Translations under genes and position numbers: made by a program | Assembly: GCA_017473335.1 (NCBI GenBank) | Contig: JAFULN010000022.1 | Span: forward strand, 1 to 59,152 | Length of the DNA: 59,152 nt | Source: Erysipelotrichaceae bacterium | GTDB lineage: Bacteria; Bacillota_I; Bacilli_A; Erysipelotrichales; Erysipelotrichaceae | Direction of reading: 5' to 3' | Shown here: piece by piece, positions 1 to 7,167 of the stretch | Numbering within the stretch: position 1 is the first letter of the stretch | Layout of the letters: the number at the start of each line of letters is the position of its first letter | The notes under the pieces: generated by a model | Told to the model about the DNA's origin: nothing | The model's input: the letters and a program-made list of their open reading frames with translations, nothing else | Databases searched by the model: none

Positions 1-119
1 TATTTATACGCTTTATGAAGCATTTGGTTATATAGAAGGATGTCATTTTTGATAGCTGATGCATCTTTTTCATCCAATTCACGATAATAGAAACGATTTG
101 ACAGAGTGACAGTTTTCAT
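1..119 (-). CDS. Partial CDS, possible TnpB/IS605 OrfB-type protein (N-terminus only)
   Basis: The open reading frame starts at the ATG at 119-117 and runs off the left edge, giving about 39 residues that begin MKTVTLSNRFYYRELDEKD. A GGAGG box lies about ten bases upstream, so the start is well supported. The short charged N-terminus followed by a 'Y-N-x-x-x-x-A-Y' pattern is reminiscent of IS200/IS605-family OrfB/TnpB proteins, but the catalytic region lies outside the window. The family is therefore only a suggestion. A promoter and a folded leader precede it. Confidence 0.45.
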   Translation of the reverse strand, partial: MKTVTLSNRFYYRELDEKDASAIKNDILLYNQMLHKAYK

Positions 120-147
120 AAAAATGAGCCTCCTTCTTAGAAACAAA

Positions 148-221
148 AAGAAGAAGCATTTAGCTGATTGAATTCATTCAGTTTTACTACAAACTGCTTC
201 AACTACTAAATACTTCTTCTT
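148..221 (-). promoter_or_regulatory. Folded 5' leader / attenuator-like hairpin
   Basis: A 16-base stem, 148-163 against 206-221, pairs with one G-U or mismatch position. It encloses two smaller dyads at 164-181 and 180-195. Read on the minus strand the long stem is followed by a U-rich run and then by the GGAGG box and start codon of the gene at 119. With a promoter at about 233-260, the whole structure would lie in the 5' UTR. It could be an attenuator, or a transposon-end hairpin if the gene is an IS605-type orf. Confidence 0.5.
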
Positions 222-232
222 GATACAAACAT

Positions 233-262
233 ATTATACACAATAAAATTATTCAAGTTAAG
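233..262 (-). promoter_or_regulatory. Candidate promoter for the partial gene at 1-119
   Basis: On the minus strand TTAACT, 17 bases and TATAAT (at 238-233) form a good sigma-A promoter. The predicted RNA would start near 226, just outside the long leader hairpin. The rest of 240-357 shows no gene. Confidence 0.5.
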
Positions 263-360
263 ACTTGTCTTTCTTTGTGAAATCTGTATCCATCATTATA
301 CAAACCAAACAATGTTACTTCCTATTTACTACTGTTCTGATAGAACTTTCCTAGTAAACA

Positions 361-395
361 AAAAAGCCTGTGGTCAAAATGACCACAGACTTCAC
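361..395 (-). terminator. Intrinsic terminator (copy 1 of a repeated hairpin)
   Basis: GCCTGTGGTC pairs with GACCACAGAC around an AAAAT loop, and a run of A on the plus strand gives the U-tract of a minus-strand transcript. It ends the PadR/HAAS operon. An essentially identical 35-base copy lies at 5784-5820. Confidence 0.85.
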
Positions 396-464
396 TATCA
401 CTTAATAAGTTCTTCTATCACATCACATTTATACCGACACAACTAGAAAAGAATAACTTATTGA

Positions 465-1008
465 TTATCCCCATCTCATTTCATCAATGAGATTTCCCTG
501 TGCATCATAGCTGCGATAGACACCAGACATAGGTCTTAAATACTCAACGGTGCTATACACACAGAAGTTTTGATTCCATTGATCTATCACCAGCACCTGT
601 CCATCCTTACATGTGATTTCTACCTTTTCTACCTGCTGATTATATCGCTGAAACACCACAATCATCTCACTACTTTCACTGCACTGATGAAACATTACAC
701 CAAATGCACCCAAATCAGAATCCGCAAAAGGAATTCCTTGATAACTATTTCCAAAACGCGTGAACATCATCATCTTGTCAAGTTCAAGAACAGAAAACGT
801 GTCATTCTCCTTGTGATACACAACTCAATGAATAAGGATACCATTCTCAGTTTCTCCAATTAGAGTCCCTTCAGCCAGGTGTATCACTTCCTTATAATGT
901 TCAAAACATTTCTCTTTTGTCTAAATACCAGCCGTTGCACCAAAGATGAATACCTGTTACCAAACAAAAAAGCAATACATTCAACAGAATCCAATTGTGT
1001 CGTTTCAT
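465..1008 (-). pseudogene. Frameshifted paralogue of the 178-aa anchored protein at 1021-1557
   Basis: The ATG at 1008-1006 has a GGAGG box, and the first 30 codons (MKRHNWILLNVLLFCL...) closely match the start of the upstream gene (MKRQVWIILNMILICG...). An extra A in the A-run at 915-918 shifts the frame. A second lesion is a TGA at 827-825. After it the reading continues as a 118-residue open stretch whose end (GVYRSYDAQGNLIDE) matches the paralogue (GMYRAYDKSGHLIEE). I read this as a tandem duplicate that is decaying. The 3' open frame may still be translated from a GTG at 821. Confidence 0.8.
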
Positions 1009-1020
1009 AAACGCCTCCTG

Positions 1021-1557
1021 CTATTCACTAAAATAATCTATTTCTTCAATCAAATGACCTGACTTGTCATAAGCACGATACATGCCAAATGCATTTCTTC
1101 GATCAGATTTTTCTCTAATAAATACTGCATAATCTGATTTCCAGTCATTCAAAGTCAAAATATCTCCTGTGTTCAATTCAATTCGAATCTCAGAAATTCT
1201 TTCATCATTGCGATGAATCACCGTATATGCTCCGTAGTCTATAGAATACCCAGTCCAGTGAAAAAAAGAATTGGACTTATCAATCCCACATTCTACATCT
1301 GTACTGCCAACTCGATAAAGCAATCCAATTTGTCTTGTGCCTACCAGCGAAAATGAATCACCATGATCAAACAGTGTTTTACAGTAATTTCCATTGCACA
1401 ACTCAAGGATTCTTTCTCCCTCTGGAATATATAAGCTACGCATAGATTCCTCAATACACTGTTCTTTGGACAAATAATAACCTCCATGATAATAATTCAA
1501 TACCATAATCCCACAGATAAGGATCATATTTAGAATTATCCACACCTGTCTCTTCAT
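1021..1557 (-). CDS. Hypothetical N-terminally anchored protein of a PadR/HAAS operon
   Basis: This 178-residue protein has one hydrophobic segment at residues 5-24, probably a signal anchor, followed by a hydrophilic, beta-rich exported domain of unknown function ending in the FGMYRAYDKSGHLIEEID motif. It overlaps the HAAS-domain gene upstream by four bases (ATGA), so translation is likely coupled. A degenerate copy follows immediately downstream. I do not recognise the family. The context suggests a membrane protein under PadR control. Confidence 0.75.
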   Translation of the reverse strand: MKRQVWIILNMILICGIMVLNYYHGGYYLSKEQCIEESMRSLYIPEGERILELCNGNYCKTLFDHGDSFSLVGTRQIGLLYRVGSTDVECGIDKSNSFFHWTGYSIDYGAYTVIHRNDERISEIRIELNTGDILTLNDWKSDYAVFIREKSDRRNAFGMYRAYDKSGHLIEEIDYFSE

Positions 1558-2225
1558 AATCCGTAATCCTCCAGATTCAATTCAAGAACCTGTCCATCTC
1601 TAAAGATAAGTATTACCAGCTTTGAATTCATCAATGTGAAAGCTGATGCTCCAATTCCACCAAAATAGTTTCCAGAAGAATATCCCCCAGATGCAATTGG
1701 GAACTCATTTCCATCCATGATCGAAAAAGGATTTGAACTCCATCCTGAACGTGAGTATTCCATATTTTTCCATGTACGATATGTGATATAAATATCTCCA
1801 TTTTCCATCACACAGAAATAATCAAGTTCTACTTTATCTGTTGGCATTTCTACAGTGATGTTGATTGGAATCTTTTCCTCATAGTTTCTTACTACTGTAG
1901 GTGTCAGCATTTCCCACAAACCACTCACTGCAGATATTCCAGTAGGAATCAACGATATAAGCATGACTACGCTCACAATTGTCGAAATAAACCATAGATA
2001 CCCAATGATTGGATGATGTTCACGATTTAAATATTTTCCTATTTCTGTTGGATTTCCCATTTGGTTTACTGCAATCTGTTCAGCTTCTTCTTTAGAGTAG
2101 CCTTCTTCCATCAAAGCCAATGTACTGTCTTCAATGTGGTCACTGAGTTCTTTTTCAATTTTTTCACGATCTAGAAAGAAATGAATCTGTTTTGAAACAA
2201 TCTTCAAAAACTCATTCTTATTCAT
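1554..2225 (-). CDS. HAAS/DUF1700-domain membrane protein
   Basis: Residues 1-65 form a helical HAAS-type domain (ELSDHIEDSTLALMEEGYS, then EAEQIAVNQMGNPTEIG), which in Bacillota is typically coupled to PadR regulators. One or two membrane segments follow at about residues 73-100, then an extracytoplasmic region of about 120 residues. The gene begins three bases after padR and overlaps the next gene by four bases, so the three form one operon. The N-terminal domain is presumed to link the PadR regulator to a membrane output. The C-terminal part is unassigned. Confidence 0.85.
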   Translation of the reverse strand: MNKNEFLKIVSKQIHFFLDREKIEKELSDHIEDSTLALMEEGYSKEEAEQIAVNQMGNPTEIGKYLNREHHPIIGYLWFISTIVSVVMLISLIPTGISAVSGLWEMLTPTVVRNYEEKIPINITVEMPTDKVELDYFCVMENGDIYITYRTWKNMEYSRSGWSSNPFSIMDGNEFPIASGGYSSGNYFGGIGASAFTLMNSKLVILIFRDGQVLELNLEDYGL

Positions 2226-2228
2226 AGA

Positions 2229-2561
2229 CTATACCCCTTGAAACGTTAATACCTGATTGACTGCACCAGAAAACTGCAGCCATTCTTCTTTTTGTTTAGC
2301 CAGTACTTTCGCTCCTTTATCTGTAATGGCATAGTACCTGCGTGTTCTACCAGATACTTCCTGATTGAAAGAATGAATCATCCCTTCATTTTCAAGTTTG
2401 TGAAGAATTGGATACAAAGTCCCTTCCTTCATATCAAATACATCATTAGAGCGCAGCTTCAACGTCTTAATAAGTTCATAACCATAATACGATTTCTCAT
2501 TGAGAAGATTTAAAACCAGCATCTGTGAGCTGCCTGACATATATCCTTTATCAACAGCCAT
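2229..2561 (-). CDS. PadR-family transcriptional regulator
   Basis: A compact 110-residue winged-helix protein with the PadR signature: SGSSQMLVLNLLNEKSYYGY, then MKEGTLYPILHKLENEG, then SGRTRRYYAITDKG. There is no long C-terminal domain, so it belongs to the short PadR-s2 type. The GGAGG box lies seven bases before the ATG. Two tandem dyads cover its own promoter, which suggests autorepression together with the downstream HAAS-domain genes. Confidence 0.93.
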   Translation of the reverse strand: MAVDKGYMSGSSQMLVLNLLNEKSYYGYELIKTLKLRSNDVFDMKEGTLYPILHKLENEGMIHSFNQEVSGRTRRYYAITDKGAKVLAKQKEEWLQFSGAVNQVLTFQGV

Positions 2562-2573
2562 AAAGTCCTCCTT

Positions 2574-2623
2574 ATACCTAGTATATCTATGTATATAATA
2601 CCTAGAGTTACTATGTATGTCAA
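2574..2623 (-). promoter_or_regulatory. padR promoter with two tandem PadR operators
   Basis: On the minus strand TTGACA (2623-2618), 17 bases and TATTAT (2600-2595) form a near-consensus promoter. The 21-base unit ATACCTAG-N5-CTATGTAT occurs at 2574-2594 and again at 2598-2618, 24 bases apart. Each unit is a dyad with one mismatch. One covers the region from the -35 to the -10, and the other the start-site region. This is a classic arrangement for PadR autorepression. Confidence 0.8.
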
Positions 2624-2660
2624 CTTATCCTATTTATCATTTGTCATATACAAAAGTTAC

Positions 2661-2693
2661 TAAAAAGCTGCAGATAATTATCCACAGCTTTTA
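2661..2693 (-). terminator. Intrinsic terminator of the first BlaI/M56 operon
   Basis: AAAGCTGTGGATA pairs with TATCTGCAGCTTT on the minus strand with two mismatches, followed by U5. Close relatives of this hairpin lie at 30974-31001 and 34654-34686. Confidence 0.75.
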
Positions 2694-2711
2694 TCAATGT
2701 TAAAAACAATT

Positions 2712-3077
2712 CTATTCTTTCATTTCTTCAATCATCTTTCTGAGTTCATTCAGATCTTCTTTCTTCAATGAACCTGAATCAATCAACGAACTGAACAAAC
2801 TCTTTACAGAATGACGATGTACAAGCTGATAGAAATCCATAGTTTCTACTTTCTGATAATCCTTTTGTGTAATCAAAGGATGATACAACTTAAACTTCCC
2901 TTGTTTTTCAATAAAAATTGCTTCCTTATCAGCTAAACGAGCCAGTAATGCCTGAATTGTTGACATGGACCATTCTTTATTTTCAATTTTCTCTGCAATC
3001 TCACCTGTACGCATAGGATTGCCCTCTGCCCACAGTACATTCATTACAGTTAATTCTGCATCTGATAATTTCTTCAT
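2712..3077 (-). CDS. BlaI/MecI-family repressor (copy 1)
   Basis: A 121-residue winged helix with the family pattern LSDAELTVMNVLWAEG at the N-terminus and WSMSTIQALLARLADKEAI in the recognition region. The C-terminal half should dimerise and contain the site cut when the M56 partner is activated. It lies 12 bases after the M56 gene, so here the protease gene comes first. The second pair in this window has the reverse order. The regulated antibiotic or envelope-stress function is not visible nearby. Confidence 0.9.
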   Translation of the reverse strand: MKKLSDAELTVMNVLWAEGNPMRTGEIAEKIENKEWSMSTIQALLARLADKEAIFIEKQGKFKLYHPLITQKDYQKVETMDFYQLVHRHSVKSLFSSLIDSGSLKKEDLNELRKMIEEMKE

Positions 3078-3089
3078 GTTTTGTTCCTC

Positions 3090-4667
3090 TTAATCTGTAT
3101 TCAGTACGTTATATTCATTCATCATCTTGCCCGGTCCATTTCTCCAATAGTTATATTCTTTGAGTATATCTCCCATTTGATAAATCGAATCTAAGTTATA
3201 TTCATAAATTTCTTTTTCATCCACAATAAATGTCGTAACACTGCGTTTACCTGTTCTAACCATCAGCTGCCCACTCTGATAAAATTCAGCTTTAACCATA
3301 CGGCCATCTTCGTATTCGATTCGAATATTGGCTACAACTTCATCGTCTTTGATTACCTCAAATTTCTCTTTATTTTTTAATCTTAAGTTTTCTAATATAA
3401 AAACTATCTGACTTGATAACTCATCATGATATTGATTAATTTCCTTGAGATTTTGATGAATGATTGAATCCAGACTTCTCTTTCTGGAAAGCACCACTTC
3501 ATCGATTTCTTTTCCTTGAGAAACCAATTCTTCAATCATTTGATATTCTTCATATATTTTTTCAGGCAAAGGCAACTCAGTCACCTTTGCAAGATCTGCA
3601 TGCCCTGCAGTAATTGCATACAAGCCATTTTCTACAACATACGGTTCACAATTGCTGAAAATACTGAATGTAATCATCTCATCCTCTTCTATCAACTGAA
3701 TCATATGATTGAACAAATTGTTTTTATCTGTGCATCCGACCAGTGCTGAGCTAAACAGGATCAATGCAGAAAACACAAACATTAGCACTCTGCCTTTTCG
3801 CTTGAATTCGCTTCTTTTGATCTGTTTAAATCTTTCCACCATCTGATGTTCTCCATCCAAAAATCCACTAGCGAATCTCAATTTCTGCTCATTCATTGCT
3901 TCTGCTGCATCATACAAAGTCACCATGTATTCGATGCGTTCAGATTTGGTTTTATCTTTCAAAACAGCTTCATCACAATACAACTCACGATCAGCTTCCC
4001 ATTGTTTATCCATATAATAGACCAGAGGATTGAACCAATGAATTGATTTAACAAGCGCTGCAATCCACATCATCAGCCCATCATAATGCTTACAATGCAT
4101 CAGTTCATGATTTAAAATCCAATTGTCTTTCTTAAATTGTTCAGTCAAATAGATTGAACTTCTAAATGCACCAAATGATAAAGGCTCTGGAAGCGCTGAT
4201 GATAGATAAACTTTATAACCATCAACGGTGTTCTCATAGGCAGAATTTCGTTTCAGCCATTTAGAGATGGAACAATAGGCAAGCACCTGATTCATCAGCA
4301 TAAATACTGCACCCGCAATCCACCCCCAAGTAACAGCATCCTGCCATGAAATTGAGAAGTTTGCTGCAGACATAGTAGTTTCTTCAACTTTGATTGTTTG
4401 ATCCAGTTGAATTGTGTTGTTGAATTCAGGCGTTTCAATTGCTGGAAAATCAACTTCTGCTATTATCTGATCTATATTGAGTTCAACATTTACTTTCGAA
4501 ACAGGCAAATCAATTTCTAGAGGAATCAGCAATCTCAGAGCAACAAATAGCCAGATCATACACATCACACGAGCGCTGTACTTCTTGTTGATGTGTTTTC
4601 TCATCAAAGCCAAGACAAGAATTGCAGCACTCATGGATAAAGAAACAGATAATACATCCAGAATCAT
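3090..4667 (-). CDS. BlaR1-like M56 metalloprotease sensor (copy 1)
   Basis: I chose the ATG at 4667, preceded by a GGGGTGA box. A GTG three codons upstream is less likely. Membrane helices occupy the first ~140 residues, followed by the M56 zinc motif HELMH in WILNHELMHCKHYDGL and the downstream glutamate in DRELYCDEAVL. A further membrane segment near residue 300 precedes an extracellular domain of about 220 residues that lacks a recognisable penicillin-binding fold. The protein should cleave the BlaI partner when the outer domain senses a signal. The ligand is unknown. Confidence 0.88.
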   Translation of the reverse strand: MILDVLSVSLSMSAAILVLALMRKHINKKYSARVMCMIWLFVALRLLIPLEIDLPVSKVNVELNIDQIIAEVDFPAIETPEFNNTIQLDQTIKVEETTMSAANFSISWQDAVTWGWIAGAVFMLMNQVLAYCSISKWLKRNSAYENTVDGYKVYLSSALPEPLSFGAFRSSIYLTEQFKKDNWILNHELMHCKHYDGLMMWIAALVKSIHWFNPLVYYMDKQWEADRELYCDEAVLKDKTKSERIEYMVTLYDAAEAMNEQKLRFASGFLDGEHQMVERFKQIKRSEFKRKGRVLMFVFSALILFSSALVGCTDKNNLFNHMIQLIEEDEMITFSIFSNCEPYVVENGLYAITAGHADLAKVTELPLPEKIYEEYQMIEELVSQGKEIDEVVLSRKRSLDSIIHQNLKEINQYHDELSSQIVFILENLRLKNKEKFEVIKDDEVVANIRIEYEDGRMVKAEFYQSGQLMVRTGKRSVTTFIVDEKEIYEYNLDSIYQMGDILKEYNYWRNGPGKMMNEYNVLNTD

Positions 4668-4681
4668 CACGTTCACCCCGA

Positions 4682-4731
4682 ATCTCTACGTTTGTCAAGA
4701 TTATAATACACACCATCTCTACATTTGTCAA
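4682..4731 (-). promoter_or_regulatory. Promoter and operators of the M56-BlaI operon (copy 1)
   Basis: TTGACA (4731-4726), 17 bases, and TATTAT (4708-4703). The 17-base sequence TTGACAAAyGTAGAGAT occurs twice, at 4715-4731 and 4682-4698, 33 bases apart (about three helical turns), with one difference. Each contains a half-site like those of BlaI operators. Binding would cover the -35 and the start region. Confidence 0.75.
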
Positions 4732-4838
4732 TTAAAATGTAAAACAAATTTCTTTAACCCCTCGTCTCCAATGAACAGGATGAATCTTACTCCTCTTCGT
4801 CATAGCATTACCGCTACCTCCAGACACTTTGTCTCCAG

Positions 4839-5152
4839 ATGACTTCATCATTTCATCTTCTTTCATCCACACATAATCCAACTGTGCATTCTGCACAAGC
4901 TCTCGTATTAATCATGACTTCCAAAGACCATATTTTGCGAATCATCTTTTTCTAATAAATCATTTCATCGAGAGCTTACACTTACATCCATTCTTTTTGT
5001 TATCTTCTAGTTTAATCTATGTTGCTTTTACCCTATCATTTTCTTTACTTGGATAGATTTAAACATCTCAAAACCTTATACAACGCATAAAACTCTTATT
5101 TTTATACGTGGATTTACATACTAGTGTAAATTCACCATTTTTCCACGTTTTA
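4839..5152. repeat. Conserved ~313-bp intergenic element, copy A (candidate ncRNA)
   Basis: This block aligns almost without gaps to 23154-23467, with an estimated 85-90% identity, and similarity stops sharply at both ends. Conserved parts are TGTGCA-N3-TGCACA, the long-range pair AAGCTCTCG/CGAGAGCTT, and a terminal hairpin TTTACA-N6-TGTAAA inside an ACGTGGA/TCCACGT stem followed by T on the plus strand. Frames carry stops and changes that do not look like purifying selection. The plus-strand T-run suggests a plus transcript, but purine bias suggests the opposite, so I leave the strand open. Bases 4742-4838 and 5153-5199 show nothing recognisable. Confidence 0.75.
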
Positions 5153-5199
5153 TTTTTGCTATAGTTATGCTATTTCTTATCGAACACACAGGAAATAAA

Positions 5200-5227
5200 G
5201 GATGCCTCATCATAAAATAAAGCATCC
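5200..5227 (-). terminator. Intrinsic terminator after the 66-aa gene
   Basis: GGATGC...GCATCC with a paired AU-rich middle and a U-rich 3' flank on the minus strand. It is one of three related hairpins; the others are at 23536-23563 and 30133-30158. Confidence 0.6.
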
Positions 5228-5274
5228 TTCAAGTTCAATATTTTGATAGTACAATCACTTTTATTATTATTCCT

Positions 5275-5408
5275 GTTATACCCAATCAGCAAAAAACAAT
5301 GTGGGTATAATGGGTATAACAAATCACTAAAGATAGGCAAATTGTACGATTTTTTTACCATGCGAGCGTCTGTTTCAATCAATTGTTGTGTTTACACAGT
5401 CGCAGCAG
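5275..5408. repeat. Segment shared with 32024-32148 (copy A)
   Basis: GTTATACCC and GGGTATAAC face each other here, and the block ends with an 18-base sequence, TTTACACAGTCGCAGCAG (5391-5408), identical to 32131-32148. Similarity between these limits is patchy but colinear. In this copy the 18-mer encodes the last codons of the 66-aa gene. In the other copy it abuts a manganese-catalase fragment. Confidence 0.6.
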
Positions 5409-5579
5409 TTCAAGAGTGGCACCATAGTTAATACATGAAGGTTTATATTTTCGATTTGAGTATGTACATTCTTCAAACATATCAAAAAGATGATCAAAAC
5501 AAGACTCATCAATCGTATTATCAACCTTGAACCAAACATTTGATGTATATTCTGTTTTCTTAATGACATGTGTACTCAT
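5379..5579 (-). CDS. Small hypothetical protein, 66 aa
   Basis: The ATG at 5579 has a strong AGGAGG box seven bases upstream. The protein begins MSTHVIKKTEYTSNVWFKVD, is acidic in the middle, contains four cysteines and lacks a membrane segment. I do not recognise the family. Its 3' end is duplicated next to the catalase remnant at 32.1 kb, implying that a second copy of the gene once existed. A weak terminator follows at 5200-5227. Confidence 0.6.
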   Translation of the reverse strand: MSTHVIKKTEYTSNVWFKVDNTIDESCFDHLFDMFEECTYSNRKYKPSCINYGATLELLRLCKHNN

Positions 5580-5783
5580 TGTTTTCCTCCTTGTCTGTGT
5601 TTAAGTCAATCAACTGTAGAAATAATGCGGGGACGGTCCATCTATGCTGATCTGTTGATTTCCTTTATCTCAACAAAGCCAGCACCAAACAAAAGCCCCT
5701 AGATTTTACCTTTGATAACTTTCATTTACATCGTTTGTATACCATGACGATTATTCTTGAAATTTTATGGACACGATGTCCAC
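5580..5783. other. Gene-free spacer with possible mobile-element debris
   Basis: No gene is visible here. The stretch contains GCGGGGACGGTCC at about 5628-5640 and a perfect dyad TGGACA-CGA-TGTCCA at 5769-5783. These GC-rich words stand out from the AT-rich surroundings and resemble REP-like or transposon-end sequences. I cannot define an element boundary. Confidence 0.3.
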
Positions 5784-5820
5784 AAAAAAAGCCTGTGGTC
5801 AAAATGACCACAGACTTCAC
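5784..5820 (-). terminator. Intrinsic terminator of the metK-led operon (copy 2 of a repeated hairpin)
   Basis: The stem GTCTGTGGTC/GACCACAGGC with U7 follows on the minus strand, and its 5' arm overlaps the stop of the YjdF-like gene. It is the same sequence as 361-395. Confidence 0.85.
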
Positions 5821-6623
5821 ACATCATTTATCGTTTTCACTTTTTTGATTGGACTAAAATGAGAAATCAATTCTTTATTTTTCTTATCTTTAAAATACTT
5901 GAATCCAAAGACTGAGAAGATGCATGCTCCAATCAAGTTCACAATTAAATCCTGCATCGTATCTATCAAACCAATATCCAAATATCCTGTATTTGATAGT
6001 AGTTCTCCATTCACTGTCACTTCCTGAATGTTCTCAACAACTTTCATCTTCCCCTCAGCATTTAATGACACACTTCGGATCGTATGAATAAGCATATCCT
6101 TTTGAGAATCAACACCTAAAAATTGATCCAATGAGTATTCTAGTATTTCCCACAGCGCGCCGATGGTCATCGAAAAACAAAATGAAACAAGAACTAGAAA
6201 TAAAGGGGATAATTCAAATTGGAGCTTCTCATTTTCATTTAATAAATTGACCATCGAAAAGCCAATGGCTGCAGAAAGAAAACCATTGATCGTGTGTAAA
6301 ATTGTATCCCAGTAAGGAAATGTCAGATAATACTTACCGATTTCACCTAGTATTTCCGCCGAAAAGATAAAGAGATAAAGAATAATTTCTAATGTTTGTG
6401 GAATATCAATTTTAAATTGAACCTGAACCAGACAAGGAACAATCAGTAAAGCTAATGTAAGAATACAGAAAAATACATTTTCATAGTTTTTGTTAAAAAA
6501 CTGATGCAGTGCAATGCAAATTACAGTAATTCTTAATAAGGAATAAACTAAGAAAGAAATACGATTCTCTTTAAGTTCTTGGTCGACTGCTTTTCTCAGT
6601 CTTTGGAAATAGGAACGCTTCAT
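5817..6623 (-). CDS. YjdF/DUF2238-like multi-pass membrane protein
   Basis: I start at the ATG at 6623, which overlaps the stop of the DUF308 gene (ATGA). This gives 268 residues. A 28-codon upstream extension would lie inside the neighbour. Five to six hydrophobic segments are visible, with a charged soluble insert after ALWEILEYSLDQFLG. The paired acidic residues in that motif and the TxNGFLSAxIGF segment recall YjdF/DUF2238 proteins of unknown function. It is the last gene of the operon. Confidence 0.65.
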   Translation of the reverse strand: MKRSYFQRLRKAVDQELKENRISFLVYSLLRITVICIALHQFFNKNYENVFFCILTLALLIVPCLVQVQFKIDIPQTLEIILYLFIFSAEILGEIGKYYLTFPYWDTILHTINGFLSAAIGFSMVNLLNENEKLQFELSPLFLVLVSFCFSMTIGALWEILEYSLDQFLGVDSQKDMLIHTIRSVSLNAEGKMKVVENIQEVTVNGELLSNTGYLDIGLIDTMQDLIVNLIGACIFSVFGFKYFKDKKNKELISHFSPIKKVKTINDV

Positions 6624-7165
6624 TGTTTCTTCTTTGTATGCATGTTTATCAATGAAGCGATATCCAGCAATGCTTCGCCTAAAAAGGCACAGCCTGTCAA
6701 CATCCATAAGAATTGTGTAGATTCAAACGGATAAAACAGAATCAAAAGTGCACAAACGATTGAAATCAGTGCATTAAGTCCAATCAATCCCCATTTCTTT
6801 GATTTCAAACGAATTGCATCTAAAGTTCTTTGTATTTTTTCAACACCTGAAATCACTAATATGACACCATATAACATCGTTAATACTGGAAATGTTCTGA
6901 TAAACCAATCCGTTTTGAATACACAAAGTATTCCTAACAGAATTAATAAGATTCCCTTTGCGGCAGTATTTTGTTTAGAGGCTTGGTCAGGTTCATCCAT
7001 AAAATAATGAATGACTTGTCGTACACCTTCAACTAAAAGAACCGTGCCTATGCAAATCAGAATGACCGAGGTTAATTCTATAGGATTGACAAGCAGCATC
7101 AACCCCACGACCAATTCCACAACAATCATCACGATGATATCAAACATCTTCTTTTTCTCAATCAT
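6620..7165 (-). CDS. DUF308 (HdeD-like) membrane protein
   Basis: A 181-residue protein of about six short transmembrane helices in pairs, with the DUF308 pattern of glycine-rich helices (VGLMLLVNPIE, ILLILLGILCVF, VISGVEKIQ). The family includes E. coli HdeD, linked to acid stress, but no catalytic residues are known. It follows the patatin gene by two bases and overlaps the next gene by four. Confidence 0.8.
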   Translation of the reverse strand: MIEKKKMFDIIVMIVVELVVGLMLLVNPIELTSVILICIGTVLLVEGVRQVIHYFMDEPDQASKQNTAAKGILLILLGILCVFKTDWFIRTFPVLTMLYGVILVISGVEKIQRTLDAIRLKSKKWGLIGLNALISIVCALLILFYPFESTQFLWMLTGCAFLGEALLDIASLINMHTKKKQ

Positions 7166-7167
7166 AT

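Noticed and set aside
4477-4842. Plus-strand frame across the M56 promoter and into the repeat element
   Set aside because: It is antisense to the M56 gene start, has no ribosome site, and the part inside the repeat is not conserved as protein between the two copies.
5170-5382. 70-codon minus-strand frame after the 66-aa gene
   Set aside because: It needs a TTG start without ribosome site and runs through the terminator hairpin. It is better explained as 3' flanking sequence.
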